Positions 49,220 to 56,812 of a DNA stretch of 64,000 nucleotides are shown one piece after another. Source of the DNA: Salipiger marinus. Its GTDB lineage: Bacteria > Pseudomonadota > Alphaproteobacteria > Rhodobacterales > Rhodobacteraceae. The translations under genes and the position numbers were made by a program. How positions within the stretch are numbered: the first letter of the stretch is position 1; the number at the start of each line of letters is the position of its first letter. Under the pieces are notes generated by a model, which was given only the letters and a program-made list of their open reading frames with translations, was not told the DNA's origin and ran no database searches. The stretch covers positions 287,805-351,804 of the forward strand of contig NZ_FNEJ01000002.1 of NCBI RefSeq assembly GCF_900100085.1. Reading direction: 5' to 3'.

Positions 49220-49978
49220 TCATCCGATTCGGAAATTCTCGCCCAGATAGACGCGGCGCACGTTTTCGTTCTGCACCACCTCGGCGGGGGTGCCGGACAT
49301 CAGCACCTGCCCGTCATGCAGGATATAGGCGCGGTCCACGATCTCCAGCGTCTCGCGAACGTTATGGTCCGTGATCAGCACGCCGATGCCACGCTTCTTC
49401 AGATCCGACACCAGATGCCGGATGTCGCCGACGCTGATCGGGTCGACCCCGGCGAAGGGTTCGTCCAGCAGCAGGTATTTGGGATTGGCGGCCAGACAGC
49501 GCGCGATCTCCACCCGCCGCCGTTCGCCGCCCGACAGGGCCAGCGCCGGGGCGCGGCGCAGGTGTTCGATGGAAAAATCGCCCAAAAGCTCCTCCAGCCG
49601 CTCGCGGCGGCGGTGGCGGTCCGGTTCGGCGATGTCGAGCACGGCGCCGATGTTGTCCTCGACCGACAGCCCGCGAAAGATCGACATTTCCTGCGGCAGA
49701 TAGCCGATGCCCATGCGGGCGCGGCGATACATCGGCAGGAAGGTCGCATCGCGCCCGTCGATGGTGACCTGCCCGCCCTCGGGATTCACCAGCCCCGCCA
49801 CGGCGTAAAAGGTGGTGGTCTTGCCCGATCCGTTGGGCCCCAAGAGCGCCACCACCTCGCCCCGGTCGAGCGTCAGCGTGACGTCGCGGATGACGGTGCG
49901 CTTGCGGTAGCTCTTGCGCAGATGGGTGACCCGCAGGCCAGAGCCATCGCCGGAGGCGGCCAGTTCGGCAGGGGCCAT
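49220..49978 (-). CDS. lptB: LPS export system ATP-binding protein LptB
   Basis: LptB powers transport of LPS from the inner to the outer membrane. The 252-aa ATPase has Walker A GPNGSGKTT (47-55), signature LSGGERRRVEIARCL and Walker B YLLLDEPFAGVD. It overlaps the lptA stop by one base, as the third gene of the lptC-lptA-lptB operon. Confidence 0.95.
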   Translation of the reverse strand: MAPAELAASGDGSGLRVTHLRKSYRKRTVIRDVTLTLDRGEVVALLGPNGSGKTTTFYAVAGLVNPEGGQVTIDGRDATFLPMYRRARMGIGYLPQEMSIFRGLSVEDNIGAVLDIAEPDRHRRRERLEELLGDFSIEHLRRAPALALSGGERRRVEIARCLAANPKYLLLDEPFAGVDPISVGDIRHLVSDLKKRGIGVLITDHNVRETLEIVDRAYILHDGQVLMSGTPAEVVQNENVRRVYLGENFRIG

Positions 49979-50496
49979 CAGTTCTGCCCCTGGCCTGTCT
50001 CGTCCTGCGAGCGGATCACCGTGCGCACCCGGCCCTCCATCTGGGCGGTGCCGCCCTCCAGATCGACCACCATGCGTTCCGAGGTCAGCACGTTCTGCCC
50101 CTGCGTCAGCAGCACGTTGCCACTCATCACCACGGTTCCGGCGGTGATGTCGTAATCGGCGCGCTCGGCTTCGGCGGCTTCCTCGCCGCTGACCAGCGTC
50201 ACGCCGCCGGTGGCTTCCAGCCGGTCGATGCGGCCCTGCCCTTCGACATAGACCACCAGCACCCGGGGCGCGGCAAGCCGCATCTCTCCCTGACCGATCA
50301 CCACATTGCCGGTGTAAAGGGCGGTGCCGTCGGACTGGTTGACCTCCAGCTGATCGGCGGAGACCTCCACCGGGGCGTCGGTGTCCTGTGCCATCCCGCC
50401 GAAGGCCACCTGAGCCCCCTGCGCATGAAGCGGGGCGGTCAGCGCGATCACTGCGGCGCCCACAAGGGCAAGTCGAAGCATGGGGGCAACCCTCAC
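49978..50496 (-). CDS. lptA: LPS transport periplasmic protein LptA
   Basis: LptA forms the periplasmic bridge for LPS. The 172-aa protein has a signal peptide (cleavage after PLHA) and an OstA-like beta-jellyroll (APVEVSADQLEVNQSDGTALYTGNVVIG). It overlaps lptC by four bases at its start and shares a base with lptB. Confidence 0.93.
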   Translation of the reverse strand: MRVAPMLRLALVGAAVIALTAPLHAQGAQVAFGGMAQDTDAPVEVSADQLEVNQSDGTALYTGNVVIGQGEMRLAAPRVLVVYVEGQGRIDRLEATGGVTLVSGEEAAEAERADYDITAGTVVMSGNVLLTQGQNVLTSERMVVDLEGGTAQMEGRVRTVIRSQDETGQGQN

Positions 50497-51092
50497 TGGT
50501 GTTTCGGGTCGTATATCAGGTTCACGCCCTCGGTGAAAAGCAGTTGCACGTCCTCACCCTCCGCTGCAGGCAGAATCCGCAGCTTTCCGGCGGTGAAGCT
50601 GCCCGCCGGGCCAGAGCCGCTGACCGGGGCCAGCGTTTCCGCCTCGATCCCGTCAATGGCGGTGCGCATCGCCTCGGTTTCGATGACATAGCCGGTGGAG
50701 CTGGTGATCCGCACGCGGCCTCGCAGCAGCGCCGACCGCGCCGCCTCGTTCAGCGTGGCGGTGGCGGAGTCGAGTGTGATGCGGCTGCCATCCGCCATGT
50801 CCATGATCGCGGAAAACTGCTCGGCCTCCAGATCGCCCTCCGCCGCGCCCATGGGGCGGGCACGGGTGGCGCGGGCCGTCACGGAATCGCCGCGCGGCGT
50901 GGTGCCCGCGTAATAGGGCGCGGCCACCTGTTCCTCACCGGCGGGCCCCCCTTCGGAAAAGGGCAGTTCCGCCGTGCGGTCAGTGCTGCGCGACAGCAGG
51001 AACAGCGTGGACAGAAGCCCCAGCGCCACCATCGGCAGCAGGATCTTCAGCCACGCGATGACGCTGGAATATGTGTCCCCGCCGCGCGCCAT
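50493..51092 (-). CDS. lptC: LPS export system protein LptC
   Basis: LptC anchors the LPS bridge to the inner-membrane complex. The 199-aa protein has one N-terminal membrane helix (IAWLKILLPMVALGLLSTLFLL) followed by a periplasmic OstA-fold domain. It is the first gene of the lpt operon and starts three bases before the stop of the ribonuclease-like gene, suggesting that all four form one unit. Confidence 0.9.
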   Translation of the reverse strand: MARGGDTYSSVIAWLKILLPMVALGLLSTLFLLSRSTDRTAELPFSEGGPAGEEQVAAPYYAGTTPRGDSVTARATRARPMGAAEGDLEAEQFSAIMDMADGSRITLDSATATLNEAARSALLRGRVRITSSTGYVIETEAMRTAIDGIEAETLAPVSGSGPAGSFTAGKLRILPAAEGEDVQLLFTEGVNLIYDPKHQ

Positions 51093-51095
51093 GGG

Positions 51096-51710
51096 TCAGG
51101 CATGGGCAAAGATGTCGATCTCCGGCCAGCCTGCCAGATCGAGCCGGGCGCGGGTGGGCAGGAAATCGAAACAGGCCTGCGCCAGATCGCTGCGCCCCTC
51201 GCGGGCCAGCATGGCATCCAGCGCGTCGCGCAGGCGGTGCAGATACAGCACGTCCGACGCCGCGTAATCGACCTGCGCGCTGCTCAGATCCGCAGCCCCC
51301 CAGTCGCTGGTCTGCTGCTGTTTGGAAATGTCGACGCCCAGCAGTTCCTGCGTCAGCGCCTTAAGCCCGTGCCGGTCGGTGAAGGTGCGCACCAGTCGGC
51401 TGGCGATCTTGGTGCAGTAGACCGGCTGCGCCAGCGCGCCAAAGGCGTGATACATGGCGGCGATGTCGAAGCGGCCAAAATGGAACAGCTTCAGCACGGC
51501 GGGATCTTCCAGCAGACGGCACAGGTTCGGCGCCTTGGTCTGGCCGATCGCGACCTGCACCAGATGCGCCGAGCCATCCCCGCCGGACAGCTGCACCACG
51601 CAGAGCCGGTCGCGATGCGGGTTCAGGCCCATCGTCTCGCAGTCGATGGCGACAACCGGCCCCAGATCCAGCCCGTCGGGAAGGTCGCCCTGATAAAGAT
51701 GGTTCGCCAT
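51096..51710 (-). CDS. DEDDy 3'-5' exonuclease (ribonuclease D-like, short form)
   Basis: The 204-aa protein has the DEDDy catalytic residues: D23 and E25 in AIDCETMGL, an aspartate in HFGRFDIAAM, and Y/D in DYAASDVLYLHRL. It lacks the HRDC domains of full RNase D (about 375 aa), so it is a short exonuclease of the family. AAGG lies eight bases upstream of ATG 51710; longer in-frame starts lack homology. It probably trims structured RNAs such as tRNA precursors. Confidence 0.86.
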   Translation of the reverse strand: MANHLYQGDLPDGLDLGPVVAIDCETMGLNPHRDRLCVVQLSGGDGSAHLVQVAIGQTKAPNLCRLLEDPAVLKLFHFGRFDIAAMYHAFGALAQPVYCTKIASRLVRTFTDRHGLKALTQELLGVDISKQQQTSDWGAADLSSAQVDYAASDVLYLHRLRDALDAMLAREGRSDLAQACFDFLPTRARLDLAGWPEIDIFAHA

Positions 51711-52583
51711 GCCGGAGCCTTTCGTGATGCGCCTCTGCCTGCCTCGGACATATTCCCGCGCAGGGGCCGAGGCAACCGCGACGCGCGCCACAATCGCACG
51801 GAGCCCGCGTCTGATTTCGACCAAATTCGGGCGCATTGCGGCGGACGCGGGGCGGCAAAGCGCCTCGATTCGGACATGATCCGGCTGAATCGGCCCAATT
51901 TGAAATATTTCGTGATAATTGCTGCTCTGCTTAAGCGTGTCAGCGGTGCCGCCTGCCGGATCTGGGGCCGCAGCGCAGGCGCAAAGCCTCGCCGCCCCCA
52001 CCCGCTGTTTCCAGGCTGGCATATGTCTTCTGACATAGCTTGCGACGAGCCCGGCGAATTTTCGAAACAAACCTTAACAACGCTCAGGATTGGCCCCTGC
52101 GGCGGGTGAAATCGCGCGCCACTTTCCGTCTTATTGTTTCCTTAATTGCCTCGCTTCAGAGCCTCAAATCTGATGGCAGTCTGGCCGCTTCTCCCTTCCG
52201 AAGCCCGCACGACCCCGCTGCTTTCCTGCCTGAAATGGCTGAATTTCTTGGCTCTGACCGCGTCTGACGCTCTCCCGAGGATTGTGACGTAAACGTGGTG
52301 TTGACGATGCGTATGCAGCAGAGGCATAAGCATGTGATCGAGCAAAAAAACATAATTTGGACATACTGAGACTACGGCACTTGGGGGTTGGTGCTTCCAC
52401 CTGGGAGTAACAATAGGTCTGCTGAAGACAGCTCGGAACTGACACAACGGCCAACCGGAGCTTCGCAAAACGGCTCCACATGCGCAGTGCATACAGGCAC
52501 TGGCATCTCTTTCTGCGGCCTGCCGGTATCCGACTTTCGATCTGACCTCTGTTCTTCCGCGATGCACGCTCTGGGAGGTCAAA
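51711..52583. other. 873-base non-coding region before the ExoY-type sugar transferase
   Basis: No convincing gene is present. The frames here have no recognisable family or good ribosome site. The right half is clearly lower in GC than the rest of the window (for example around 52290-52400), with a possible promoter and an imperfect 8-bp inverted repeat (52309-52316 with 52324-52331, one mismatch). A long regulatory leader for the exopolysaccharide gene is one possibility; an RNA gene cannot be excluded. Confidence 0.4.
52301..52330 (+). promoter_or_regulatory. Candidate promoter upstream of the ExoY-type gene
   Basis: TTGACG (52301-52306) and CATAAG (52325-52330) are spaced by 18 bases. 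The imperfect inverted repeat described in the surrounding region lies within the spacer and -10 and could be an operator. It is about 250 bases before the start codon. Confidence 0.3.
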
Positions 52584-53273
52584 TTGACTTTGCAAATCCG
52601 CCAGCCGCTTCCGTCGGCCGAAATCGAACAACTTCTTCAAGATGCCCTGTTCTCGGCCCCGCGTTCCGCGTTCTACCGCGTCGCGGCCAAGCGGGTTCTG
52701 GATGTGGCGCTGGTGCTGATCGGCGCGCTGCCCATCCTGACCGTGGTGCTGCTGCTCGCCGTGCTGATCGCGCTGGATGGCAAGTCGCCCTTCTACCTGC
52801 AGAAGCGCGTGGGCCAGAACGGCCGGATCTTCCACATGTGGAAGCTGCGCTCCATGGTCAGCAACGCCGATGCCCTGCTGGAGCAGCATCTGGCCTGCGA
52901 CCCCGCCGCCCGCGAGGAATGGAACCGCACGCAGAAGCTGCGCCATGATCCCCGCATCACCCCGATCGGGCGGATGATCCGCAAATCCTCTCTGGACGAG
53001 CTGCCGCAGCTCTGGAACGTCCTGGTGGGAGACATGTCGCTGGTCGGACCGCGCCCGATGATGGTCGACCAGCAGGAGATTTACCCCGGCACCGCCTATT
53101 ACGCGCTGCGCCCCGGCATCACCGGCTTCTGGCAGACCTCGGTGCGCAACGAATCGAGCTTTGCCGAACGCGCGGGCTTTGATGCCGCCTATCTGCGCGA
53201 CCTGTCCTTCCGCACCGATCTGCACATCCTGATGCGCACGGTGCGGGTTGTCCTGCGTGGGACCGGCTGCTGA
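52584..53273 (+). CDS. Undecaprenyl-phosphate sugar-1-phosphate transferase (ExoY/WcaJ type)
   Basis: The 229-aa protein transfers a sugar-1-phosphate (often galactose or glucose) to the lipid carrier to start a polysaccharide repeat. It has one hydrophobic helix (DVALVLIGALPILTVVLLLAVLI) and the conserved C-terminal half: KLRSM, ELPQLWNVLVGDMSLVGPRP and LRPGITGFWQ. The TTG start is supported by GGAGG five bases upstream. It stands alone, 4.8 kb from the glycan cluster, and may provide its initiating step. Confidence 0.88.
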   Translation: MTLQIRQPLPSAEIEQLLQDALFSAPRSAFYRVAAKRVLDVALVLIGALPILTVVLLLAVLIALDGKSPFYLQKRVGQNGRIFHMWKLRSMVSNADALLEQHLACDPAAREEWNRTQKLRHDPRITPIGRMIRKSSLDELPQLWNVLVGDMSLVGPRPMMVDQQEIYPGTAYYALRPGITGFWQTSVRNESSFAERAGFDAAYLRDLSFRTDLHILMRTVRVVLRGTGC

Positions 53274-53309
53274 TCCGGTCCCGCTCTCTCTCGCTCTCTC
53301 CATCAGCAG

Positions 53310-53337
53310 AAAGGCCCCCGCGATGCGGGGGCCTTTT
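53310..53337. terminator. Rho-independent terminator after the ExoY-type gene
   Basis: AAAGGCCCCCGC (53310-53321) pairs with GCGGGGGCCTTT (53325-53336), loop GAT, followed by a T-run on the plus strand. It lies between two convergent genes and could serve both. Confidence 0.85.
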
Positions 53338-53360
53338 GTCTGGGCGCGTGTCGCTGTGGA

Positions 53361-54032
53361 TCAGGACGCGGCGTTCGGCAGGATGACGATTTCCACCCGG
53401 CGGTTCTGCTGCTTGCCTTCGGACGTCAGGTTGGACGCGATGGGCTGGTCCTCGCCGCGACCGATGGACTGCACGCGGTAGGAGGGCACACCCTCCTGCA
53501 TCAGCACGCTGGCCACGGCCTGCGCGCGGCGCTGCGACAGGCTCTGGTTGTAGGCGGCGGCGCCGTCACTGTCGGTATGGCCGACCACCTGCACGGTGGT
53601 GTTCGGATATTGCAGGATGCTGCGGCCCACGGTGCGGATGTCGGCCTGCAGGTCGCCGCGCAGCGATGCGCTGTCGGTGGCGAACAGGATGTCCTGCGGC
53701 ATGGTCACGATCAGGCGGTCGCCGGTGTTGTTGATGCCGACATTGTTGCCAAGCTGCTGGCGCAGTTCGGCTTCCTGCTTGTCCAGCTGGTTGCCGATCA
53801 GACCGCCTGCTGCCGCACCGGCCACGGCACCGGCCAGCGAGTTCTTCAGCGCGTCATCATTGTTGCCGCCGATGGCCCGCCCGGCCACGGCACCGCCGAT
53901 GGCGCCGATCAGCGCCCCCTGCTTTGCCTGACGGTTGGGGTCGGTTTCCGAGAACATCTGGCCCTCGGCGCAGGCCGACAGCGTCATGGCTGCGGCGATG
54001 GAAAGAAGAATCGGAGTTCTGGCCCGGATCAT
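53361..54032 (-). CDS. OmpA-family outer-membrane lipoprotein
   Basis: The 223-aa protein has a lipobox LSAC (C21), a glycine-zipper region (ALIGAIGGAVAGRAIGG), and a C-terminal OmpA domain (about 110-220) with NQSLSQRRAQAVASVL and NRRVEIVI, which binds peptidoglycan. It resembles YiaD-type lipoproteins that link the outer membrane to the wall. Confidence 0.88.
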   Translation of the reverse strand: MIRARTPILLSIAAAMTLSACAEGQMFSETDPNRQAKQGALIGAIGGAVAGRAIGGNNDDALKNSLAGAVAGAAAGGLIGNQLDKQEAELRQQLGNNVGINNTGDRLIVTMPQDILFATDSASLRGDLQADIRTVGRSILQYPNTTVQVVGHTDSDGAAAYNQSLSQRRAQAVASVLMQEGVPSYRVQSIGRGEDQPIASNLTSEGKQQNRRVEIVILPNAAS

Positions 54033-54148
54033 GGTCGTCTTGCCTCGTCTGTATTTGCCCCCAAATGGGCACTATGCGACACTATAGCCCGCAGCCTGCC
54101 TGCGCCAATGGCAGGGTGTCACGTTTTCGGCAGGTCTCCGCCCATGGC

Positions 54149-55003
54149 TCAGGCATGGGCGTCGCTGCGGGCCGATTCCCATGCCAGCATGGCACGCTTG
54201 ACGGGCAGCCCCCAGTGATAACCGCCCAAGCCCCCGGATTTGCGCAGCGCGCGGTGGCAGGGGATCAGCAGCGATACCGGATTGCGCCCCACCGCCGTGC
54301 CCACCGCCCGCACCGCGTTCGGATGGCCGATGGCCTGCGCGATTTCGGAATAGGTGGTGACATGGCCGGACGGGATCCGCATCAGCGCCTCCCAGACCTT
54401 GATCTGGAACGGCCCCCCCATGAGGTAAAGCGGCAGCGGCCCTTCCCCTGTTGCGCCAAGGGCGCGCTCGGCCCATGGCCGCAGCGCCTCGGCATCCTCG
54501 ACATACTCCGCCCGGGGCCAGCGCGCCGAAAGATCGGCAAAGGCCGCCTGCGCGCCGGTTTCCGCAGCAAAGCCCATGCCACAGATGCCACGGTCGGTGC
54601 CCATGACCAGCGCCGGGCCGAAGGGGCTGTCGAACAGCCCCCAGCGGATGCGCAGCCCGTCACCGCCGCGCGCGAATTCGCCGGGGCTCATCGCCTCCCA
54701 GCGCAGGAACAGGTCATGCAGCCGCCCGCTGCCCGACAGGCCCGCACCATGCGCCGCCTCCAGCGTGGAAAACCGCTCCGTCAGCAGCGCCTTGGCATGG
54801 CCCAGCGTCAGATATTGCTGGAACCGCTTCGGCGACACCCCGGCCCAGCGGGAAAACAGCCGCTGGAAATGCGCCGGGCTCATGCCCATCTGCTGCGCCA
54901 GATCCTCCAGCGTCATCTGCGGGCTGCCTGCATCTACCAGCGCGATGGCGCGGCGCATCACGCCGTAATGATAGCCGGTCTGCATCTCTGTCATGTCGGT
55001 CAT
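54149..55003 (-). CDS. Ada-like AraC regulator fused to O6-methylguanine-DNA methyltransferase, lacking the Ada N-terminal zinc domain
   Basis: The 284-aa protein has an AraC helix-turn-helix domain at about 1-110 (LEDLAQQMGMSPAHFQRLFSR) and an alkyltransferase domain at about 120-275, with active-site C249 in PCHR. E. coli Ada (354 aa) has an extra N-terminal Cys-rich domain that repairs phosphotriesters and switches on transcription; it is absent. This protein may act mainly as repair enzyme, with altered or no inducer role. Confidence 0.87.
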   Translation of the reverse strand: MTDMTEMQTGYHYGVMRRAIALVDAGSPQMTLEDLAQQMGMSPAHFQRLFSRWAGVSPKRFQQYLTLGHAKALLTERFSTLEAAHGAGLSGSGRLHDLFLRWEAMSPGEFARGGDGLRIRWGLFDSPFGPALVMGTDRGICGMGFAAETGAQAAFADLSARWPRAEYVEDAEALRPWAERALGATGEGPLPLYLMGGPFQIKVWEALMRIPSGHVTTYSEIAQAIGHPNAVRAVGTAVGRNPVSLLIPCHRALRKSGGLGGYHWGLPVKRAMLAWESARSDAHA

Positions 55004-55142
55004 GTCGGTTCTCCTCGGGCGGCCCCTGTCATCTTAGCCCCGGCCCCGCGTGCCCGCGACCCGCTTCCTGCGCTATCACCGCGTCAACCCTGGGACGGCC
55101 AGACGCTTGCCCCGCAGGCCAAGGACGGGCATAGCAGCGGGC

Positions 55143-55787
55143 ATGGCCAGACAGCTTGATTACCATACGCTTCGCGAGATCTTCACCCGCTTCCAGACGG
55201 CAGAGCCGGAACCGAAGGGAGAGCTGGATCACGTCAACGCCTTCACGCTGGTGGTGGCGGTGGCGCTGTCCGCGCAGGCCACCGATATCGGCGTGAACCG
55301 CGCCACGCGCGAGCTGTTCCGCATCGCCGACACGCCGGAAAAGATGCTGGCGCTTGGCGAGGAGGGCGTGATCGAGCATATCCGCACGATCGGGCTTTAC
55401 CGCAACAAGGCCAAGAACGTCATCAAGCTGAGCCGCATTCTGGTCGAAGACTATGACGGCGTCGTGCCCTGTTCCCGTGCCGCGCTGGAAAGCCTGCCCG
55501 GCGTCGGGCGCAAGACCGCCAATGTGGTGCTGAACATGTGGTGGCGCTATCCCGCGCAGGCGGTGGACACCCATATCTTCCGCGTCGGCAACCGCACCGG
55601 CATCTGCCCCGGGCGCGACGTGGTGGCGGTGGAACGCGCCATAGAAGACAACATTCCCGTGGATTTCCAGCAGCATGCGCATCACTGGCTGATCCTGCAC
55701 GGCCGCTATACCTGCGTGGCCCGCAAGCCGAAATGCAATGCCTGCCTGATCCGTGACCTTTGCCAGTTCGAGGACAAGACTCCATGA
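55143..55787 (+). CDS. nth: Endonuclease III (DNA glycosylase/AP lyase)
   Basis: Nth removes oxidised pyrimidines. The 214-aa protein has the helix-hairpin-helix LPGVGRKTA with catalytic K124, D142, and a [4Fe-4S] cluster of cysteines at 191, 198, 201 and 207 (Cx6Cx2Cx5C). ATG 55143 is chosen because the preceding frame is not conserved. It is divergent from the Ada-like gene and its stop overlaps the next start (ATGA). Confidence 0.94.
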   Translation: MARQLDYHTLREIFTRFQTAEPEPKGELDHVNAFTLVVAVALSAQATDIGVNRATRELFRIADTPEKMLALGEEGVIEHIRTIGLYRNKAKNVIKLSRILVEDYDGVVPCSRAALESLPGVGRKTANVVLNMWWRYPAQAVDTHIFRVGNRTGICPGRDVVAVERAIEDNIPVDFQQHAHHWLILHGRYTCVARKPKCNACLIRDLCQFEDKTP

Positions 55788-56773
55788 AGAAATACCAGGT
55801 TGTCGGCATCGGCAACGCCATCGTCGACGTGCTGACCCGGGCCGATGACTCCTTTCTGGAGCATATGGGCATCACCAAGGGCATCATGCAGCTGATCGAA
55901 CGCGACCGCGCCGAAGTTCTGTATGGCGCCATGGAAAGCCGCGTGCAGGCGCCCGGCGGATCGGTGGCCAACACGCTGGCGGGCCTTGGCAATCTGGGCC
56001 TGCGCACCGCCTTTATCGGGCGCGTCCATGACGATGCGCTGGGGCGCTTCTATGCGCAGGCGATGGAGGCGGACGGCACCGCCTTCGTCAATCCGCCGGT
56101 GCCGGGGGGCGAACTGCCCACCTCGCGCAGCATGATCTTCGTCTCGCCCGATGGCGAGCGGTCGATGAACACCTATCTGGGCATCTCCGCCGAACTGGGC
56201 CCGGAGGACGTGGCCGAAGACGTGGCCGCCGAGGCCGAGGTGGTGTTTCTGGAGGGCTATCTGTTCGACAAGGACAAGGGCAAGGAGGCCTTCATCCGCA
56301 CCGCGCGCGCCTGTCGCGCGGCGGGCGGCAAGGCGGGCATCGCCATTTCCGACCCGTTCTGCGTGGAACGCCACCGCGCCGATTTCCTGCGCCTGATCGA
56401 GCACGAGCTGGATTTTGTCATCGGCAACGAGGCCGAGATCCGGTCGCTGTTTCAGGACAATGACCTTGACGCCGATCTGGCCCGCGTCGCCGCGATCTGC
56501 CCGCTGGTGATCTGCACCCGCTCGGGCGACGGCGTGACCATCATCCGCGACGGCCAGCGCACTGACGTGCCGGTGACCAAGATCACGCCGGTGGATGCGA
56601 CAGGCGCCGGCGACCAGTTCGCGGCGGGCTTCCTTTACGGGCTGGTGACCGGGGCCGACATGGCCAAGGCGGGCCGCATGGGCACCGTCGCCGCCACCGA
56701 GGTCATCAGCCATATGGGCCCGCGCCCGGAGACGGATTTGCAGGCGCTGTTCCGCGACAACGGCCTGATCTGA
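55784..56773 (+). CDS. PfkB-family carbohydrate/nucleoside kinase (adenosine-kinase-like)
   Basis: A 329-aa ribokinase-fold enzyme with the N-terminal GIGNAIVDVL, the anion-hole motif DATGAGDQFAAGFLYGL, and the AGLGNLGLRTAFIGRV region. Many databases name such alphaproteobacterial proteins adenosine kinase. It is translationally coupled to nth by a four-base overlap. Substrate not certain. Confidence 0.85.
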   Translation: MKKYQVVGIGNAIVDVLTRADDSFLEHMGITKGIMQLIERDRAEVLYGAMESRVQAPGGSVANTLAGLGNLGLRTAFIGRVHDDALGRFYAQAMEADGTAFVNPPVPGGELPTSRSMIFVSPDGERSMNTYLGISAELGPEDVAEDVAAEAEVVFLEGYLFDKDKGKEAFIRTARACRAAGGKAGIAISDPFCVERHRADFLRLIEHELDFVIGNEAEIRSLFQDNDLDADLARVAAICPLVICTRSGDGVTIIRDGQRTDVPVTKITPVDATGAGDQFAAGFLYGLVTGADMAKAGRMGTVAATEVISHMGPRPETDLQALFRDNGLI

Positions 56774-56780
56774 CCGCGGA

Positions 56781-56807
56781 TCCCGGCGGGGCCGGACCCC
56801 GCCGGGA
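56781..56807. terminator. Hairpin between the PfkB kinase and polA
   Basis: TCCCGGCGGGG (56781-56791) pairs perfectly with CCCCGCCGGGA (56797-56807) around a 5-base loop, in the 39-base gap between two convergent genes. No clear T-run on either side. Confidence 0.5.
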
Positions 56808-56812
56808 CGCGC

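Noticed and set aside
51711..52070. N-terminal extension of the exonuclease frame into the intergenic region
   Set aside because: No homology or ribosome site at the upstream starts, and AAGG supports ATG 51710.
52164..53303. A 379-codon minus-strand frame across the ExoY-type gene and its leader
   Set aside because: Antisense to a gene with clear conserved motifs; the leader part has no domain.
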